Shown here one piece after another: positions 16,136 through 19,167 of a stretch of DNA of 19,167 bases (the first letter of the stretch is position 1; each line of letters begins with the position of its first letter). The stretch comes from an uncultured Acidobacteriota bacterium. GTDB taxonomy: Bacteria > Acidobacteriota > Terriglobia > Terriglobales > Acidobacteriaceae. Location of the stretch: NCBI GenBank assembly GCA_903932385.1, contig CAIZGA010000172.1, positions 1-19,167 on the forward strand, in the 5' to 3' direction. Position numbers and translations under genes: made by a program. The notes beneath the pieces are model-generated. The model had not been told where the DNA came from. It was given only the letters and a program-made list of their open reading frames with translations, and made no database searches.

Positions 16136-19100
16136 TTATGCGGGATAGTAGCGTGGCTGCTCGCCGGACTGCGGTGCGGAATCTGGCTCATAGCCGAAGA
16201 CGCGGCGGAAGGGTTCGCCGGGTTTGGGGTCCCAGTTGCGCCACGATGCGGGATCGGAATTGGCCGCGGGAGACATGATGCTTTCGCCATTGCCGTTAAG
16301 TGCTGCCACGAAATATTCCACAATCAGCGCACTGGAGTTGGGGCTGGAGTTGCCGGGTACGGCGTTGCAGGGCTGAATGCCGTCGCGCTTATCTACATAA
16401 CTGCGGGCGGGACCGCGGTAGAGAAGCTGAAATTCCCTGGCACCCTTTACGCGGGCATAGAGTTTGTATTCGCCGACGCCGAGAAGTTCTCCCCAGGTGA
16501 CGGTGGCTGCGCCTGCCGCAAGGTCAACATGCAGGCCATCGGGCGGCGGCGGTGCCTGGTTGCTGACGTAGAGCGGATACTCCAGCCCGGCTGCACTTTC
16601 ATGCTGCGCGTTCATCGCCACGGCGCGGACGTGAAATTTTTCTCCGTTGGCCAGGCCGTGTAATTCAATCGTTGCTTGCGATTGCGTAGCCGCTGATTTC
16701 CAAGTGACGCCATTGTCGCTGCTGAGTTCAACGCGATACTGCGTTGCTGCAGCGACCGGTGCAATTACTACCCGCGCGCCGCCTGAGAAATTTTCTGTAC
16801 GCAGGATACGTGGAGCGAGTGGCACCGGCAGTGAGTCAGTCAGCTCCCAGTGGTGAATGCCCTGCGGTAATGCAATCTGTAACGGGCTGCTGTTGCCATG
16901 CGCTGCAACAACGCCATCAATATAGAAGGAATAAGTTTGCATCGTGGCTGGCAGCGCGATGGTGATGGACGAAGCTGTTGGCGCGTAGAAATCGCCGCTG
17001 GGTGTGCGGCCTGCAGCGATGGAGCCGCCGATACCAAGTTCAGTATCAGCAGTGCTGAAGACAATGCCATCCACGCCGATGCGCGTGCCGTGAAAGAGTG
17101 CGAAATCCATCGAACCATTTTTTCTGCGGATGAGACCGGCGGTGCCATCGAAAATAGATTTTTCATCGGCATAGTGAACGGGGTCAGGATTGCGGAATAC
17201 GAGGTCGTTGTTGTCGGCAATCTTCACCGTGCAGCCGAAGGGCGTTTGCGTGACGTCAATTTCTTTGTGGTGGCTGACAACAGCCATTGAGTCGCCCACG
17301 CCGTCAAACCAGGAGCCCGTCGTTGCAATGGTTTGATGATCGGTACGGAGCGATTCACGCGCATCGGGTGAGCCGCCGCGCACCAGTTTGATGGTTGGCA
17401 ACTCATCGCCTCGGCGGACAAACCATGAGAGTCGGTGAATCAGCGAGGGATCCACCACTGCGTCGTAGACGACAAAATATTCGCATCCCGCCAGCAGAAC
17501 GCTACGGCTAAGATATTCCGGCACGGCGTAGGATTGTTTGCCTTCGCGCGGAACAATCTCCGCAAACTGGCCGGTGCCAAGGTTGTAGAAGGGGCGCGTA
17601 AGAACATTCTCGCCGATGGAGTGGAACGAACCATTTTTGAAAACGCCGAAGTTGGTGCAGAAGTCGGTGTCCTGATCTTTTCTATCGCCTACATCTTCAG
17701 CACCGTTCATGCTGTACGATTTTCCGTTCGCGTAAAAATAAATCACGCCGCATCCACCCTCGGCAGTAACGCCCCAGCGATAATTCGGGCCGCGATCAAT
17801 CTGCTGCAGGTGGATGGAAATTTCTTGTGGCGTTTCCGGAGCACCGCGAAGAACAAGACCGTATCCGGTGAACTTGGCACTGCGCAGATGCGGATTGGTG
17901 CCGAGATTTTCTGCGAGGCCGTTGTACATCACATCCCAGGCATCGTGGCTGCCGATGGCGGTTTCCATGTCCTGGTCAGTGGGGCGCGCAGCCCACATTG
18001 CATGTTCGGCGGCCAGCGGCGCATAGCGATGCAAACGCGTTCCCAGATACCACAGCGAACGCGGCGGAACACGTTGCTCAGCATGTGCACCCTGCGCGGG
18101 GTAAACGCGGCGCGGCCCCTTGCCTGGCGCGAGAACGCCCCAGTCATGTCCGCCATCCACGTTGGCCGTGTTGCGGTAGGCCGCTTCCGATTCGCCGTTG
18201 AAAGGCGCGGAAAGCGAGCCGACCAGCCAATCAGTCATCTGCGCCAGTTGCGGCGAGAGGAAGCGTTCGCGACCATCAAATTTTTGCAGCAGATATTCGG
18301 TGCGCATTGACGGACGCAGAAAAGCCCAGACATAGGTGCCGAGGTCTTCGGTCCAGCGGCCGCCATCGGCATTCCACGCTGCAACGGCAGGGCGTGTGTT
18401 GAAGCGCGTATTCAGCTCCACATATTTCTGCCACAGGTCCGCCCATGTGGAGGCCATCGGGTGATCGGGGAAAAGAAATGCCATCGCGCCCGGCGTTGCT
18501 TTTACATCGGCAAGAAAATTCGGATGGCCGCTCAGCATCGGCAGCAACGGCATGAAGTCCTCGCCGGCGTGTACGTAGGCGACAAGCAGAAACATTGCGG
18601 TCAGCCGTTTGCGTTGGCGCGGAGTCATGGTCGCACTCAGCCGATTGAATCCATCCACCCAGCCGCCCTGAATTTGCCGCGAAGGTACGGGGCCGAAATT
18701 GACGATGCTGCGGCCGGGAAGCGGACCATGGCCGCCGTTCTGCCGTGTGCCGAAGAGCGGCAGCGTGCCGACATAATCCGAGGTCATGATGTGCCGCTCG
18801 AGTTCGCCGCCATCCTTGTAACTTCCATTGGTGAAGATGACCGGCGCGCGGCGTGCGTCCTCGGGATATTCGAGCACCCAGCCCTTCACGCAGTTCAGGT
18901 CCAGCGTGCCGAAGCGATTTTGCAAAAATAAAAGATGCGAAGTGAAGGTAAGCGGTACGTGATAAGTGTAGCCATCTTTTTCCAGCGGCAGTGTGGCCTG
19001 CTCCAGCTGGTGCATCGCCTGCTTATCTTTTTCGTGATCGTAGAAAGCGATGCAGGTGGAACGGCGGCCGTGTGAGATGGGCCACTTCCAGAAAAATTTT

Positions 19101-19167
19101 CCATTGCGGTGATGGAAGCTCACCTGCAGAGTGGGAGATTCAATTTCATAGGCGTATTCGTGGTCCT
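16136..19167 (-). CDS. Heparinase/polysaccharide-lyase-like protein with fibronectin-III repeats (partial, N-terminus missing)
   Basis: About 1009 residues are visible. The reading frame stays open to the right edge and reads through a GTG at 19123 that is probably not the start, so the true N-terminus and any signal peptide lie outside the window. Counting from 19123, residues 1-400 look mainly helical with many Trp, Tyr and His (for example GGHDWGV at 324-330 and GSHDAWDVMYNG at 391-402). Residues 420-760 look like beta-sheet (for example RSVLLAGCEYFVVYDAV at 540-556). This layout recalls heparinase II/III-type polysaccharide lyases with an alpha-toroid followed by a beta-sandwich, but I could not align catalytic residues. 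Residues 768-852 and 859-960 look like two fibronectin-III repeats, typical of secreted carbohydrate-active enzymes. The 158-bp gap separates it from the biosynthetic operon; it need not be part of it. Substrate unknown. Confidence 0.5.
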   Translation of the reverse strand, partial: DHEYAYEIESPTLQVSFHHRNGKFFWKWPISHGRRSTCIAFYDHEKDKQAMHQLEQATLPLEKDGYTYHVPLTFTSHLLFLQNRFGTLDLNCVKGWVLEYPEDARRAPVIFTNGSYKDGGELERHIMTSDYVGTLPLFGTRQNGGHGPLPGRSIVNFGPVPSRQIQGGWVDGFNRLSATMTPRQRKRLTAMFLLVAYVHAGEDFMPLLPMLSGHPNFLADVKATPGAMAFLFPDHPMASTWADLWQKYVELNTRFNTRPAVAAWNADGGRWTEDLGTYVWAFLRPSMRTEYLLQKFDGRERFLSPQLAQMTDWLVGSLSAPFNGESEAAYRNTANVDGGHDWGVLAPGKGPRRVYPAQGAHAEQRVPPRSLWYLGTRLHRYAPLAAEHAMWAARPTDQDMETAIGSHDAWDVMYNGLAENLGTNPHLRSAKFTGYGLVLRGAPETPQEISIHLQQIDRGPNYRWGVTAEGGCGVIYFYANGKSYSMNGAEDVGDRKDQDTDFCTNFGVFKNGSFHSIGENVLTRPFYNLGTGQFAEIVPREGKQSYAVPEYLSRSVLLAGCEYFVVYDAVVDPSLIHRLSWFVRRGDELPTIKLVRGGSPDARESLRTDHQTIATTGSWFDGVGDSMAVVSHHKEIDVTQTPFGCTVKIADNNDLVFRNPDPVHYADEKSIFDGTAGLIRRKNGSMDFALFHGTRIGVDGIVFSTADTELGIGGSIAAGRTPSGDFYAPTASSITIALPATMQTYSFYIDGVVAAHGNSSPLQIALPQGIHHWELTDSLPVPLAPRILRTENFSGGARVVIAPVAAATQYRVELSSDNGVTWKSAATQSQATIELHGLANGEKFHVRAVAMNAQHESAAGLEYPLYVSNQAPPPPDGLHVDLAAGAATVTWGELLGVGEYKLYARVKGAREFQLLYRGPARSYVDKRDGIQPCNAVPGNSSPNSSALIVEYFVAALNGNGESIMSPAANSDPASWRNWDPKPGEPFRRVFGYEPDSAPQSGEQPRYYPA

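Noticed and set aside
17435..18310. Plus-strand open frame (291 codons) opposite the lyase-like gene
   Set aside because: It has no recognisable domain and is antisense to a continuous 3-kb coding frame.
19121..19123. GTG as the start of the right-hand lyase-like gene
   Set aside because: The frame continues without a stop to the window edge, the upstream residues (DHEYAYEIESPTLQ) look like ordinary protein, and no signal peptide follows the GTG. The gene is better read as cut by the edge.

Overview
The window comes from a moderately GC-rich bacterium, most plausibly an Acidobacteriota member. This is inferred from the L32 sequence style, the DUF177-rpmF-plsX-fabD order and the soluble transhydrogenase-like gene, and it is not proven. 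No insertion sequences, tRNAs, rRNAs, CRISPR arrays or phage genes were seen. Coding density is high and no gene-free stretch exceeds 300 bases.

Left part (1-6197). The start of a soluble pyridine-nucleotide transhydrogenase-like flavoprotein leaves the window on the minus strand at its left edge. It is divergent from a thiamine-phosphate synthase. A plus-strand run of housekeeping genes follows: DUF177/YceD protein, ribosomal protein L32 (rpmF), the phosphate acyltransferase PlsX, malonyl-CoA:ACP transacylase FabD, a secreted DUF218 (YdcF/SanA-like) protein and a Sfp-type phosphopantetheinyl transferase. The fatty-acid genes fabH, fabG and acpP, often found in such clusters, are absent here.

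Middle part (6202-15977, minus strand). This is a compact three-gene hybrid biosynthetic cluster. In transcription order it holds an O-carbamoyltransferase (NodU/CmcH/TobZ family), a stand-alone NRPS loading module (A-PCP) and a 2058-residue PKS with the order KS-AT-KR-DH-ACP-TE. Coupling is tight: the first two genes overlap by 23 bp, the next gap is 10 nt, and two of the three genes use the same AAGGGG ribosome-binding sequence. The adenylation-domain pocket, read by eye, is close to the glycine code. The AT carries the malonyl-type HAFH motif, and the KS resembles those that follow NRPS modules. The simplest reading is one amino acid (probably glycine), one malonyl extension, reduction with or without dehydration, thioesterase release, and carbamoylation of a hydroxyl. 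A very small GABA-like, pyrrolidinone-like or tetramate-like carbamate would be a possible product. The phosphopantetheinyl transferase needed to activate the carrier proteins ends only 4 nt from the PKS stop codon, on the opposite strand.

Right part (16136-19167). A large minus-strand gene, cut by the right edge, has a heparinase/polysaccharide-lyase-like appearance and two C-terminal fibronectin-III-like repeats. The 158-bp gap between it and the carbamoyltransferase carries an inverted repeat and a tandem repeat and is the likely control region of the biosynthetic operon.
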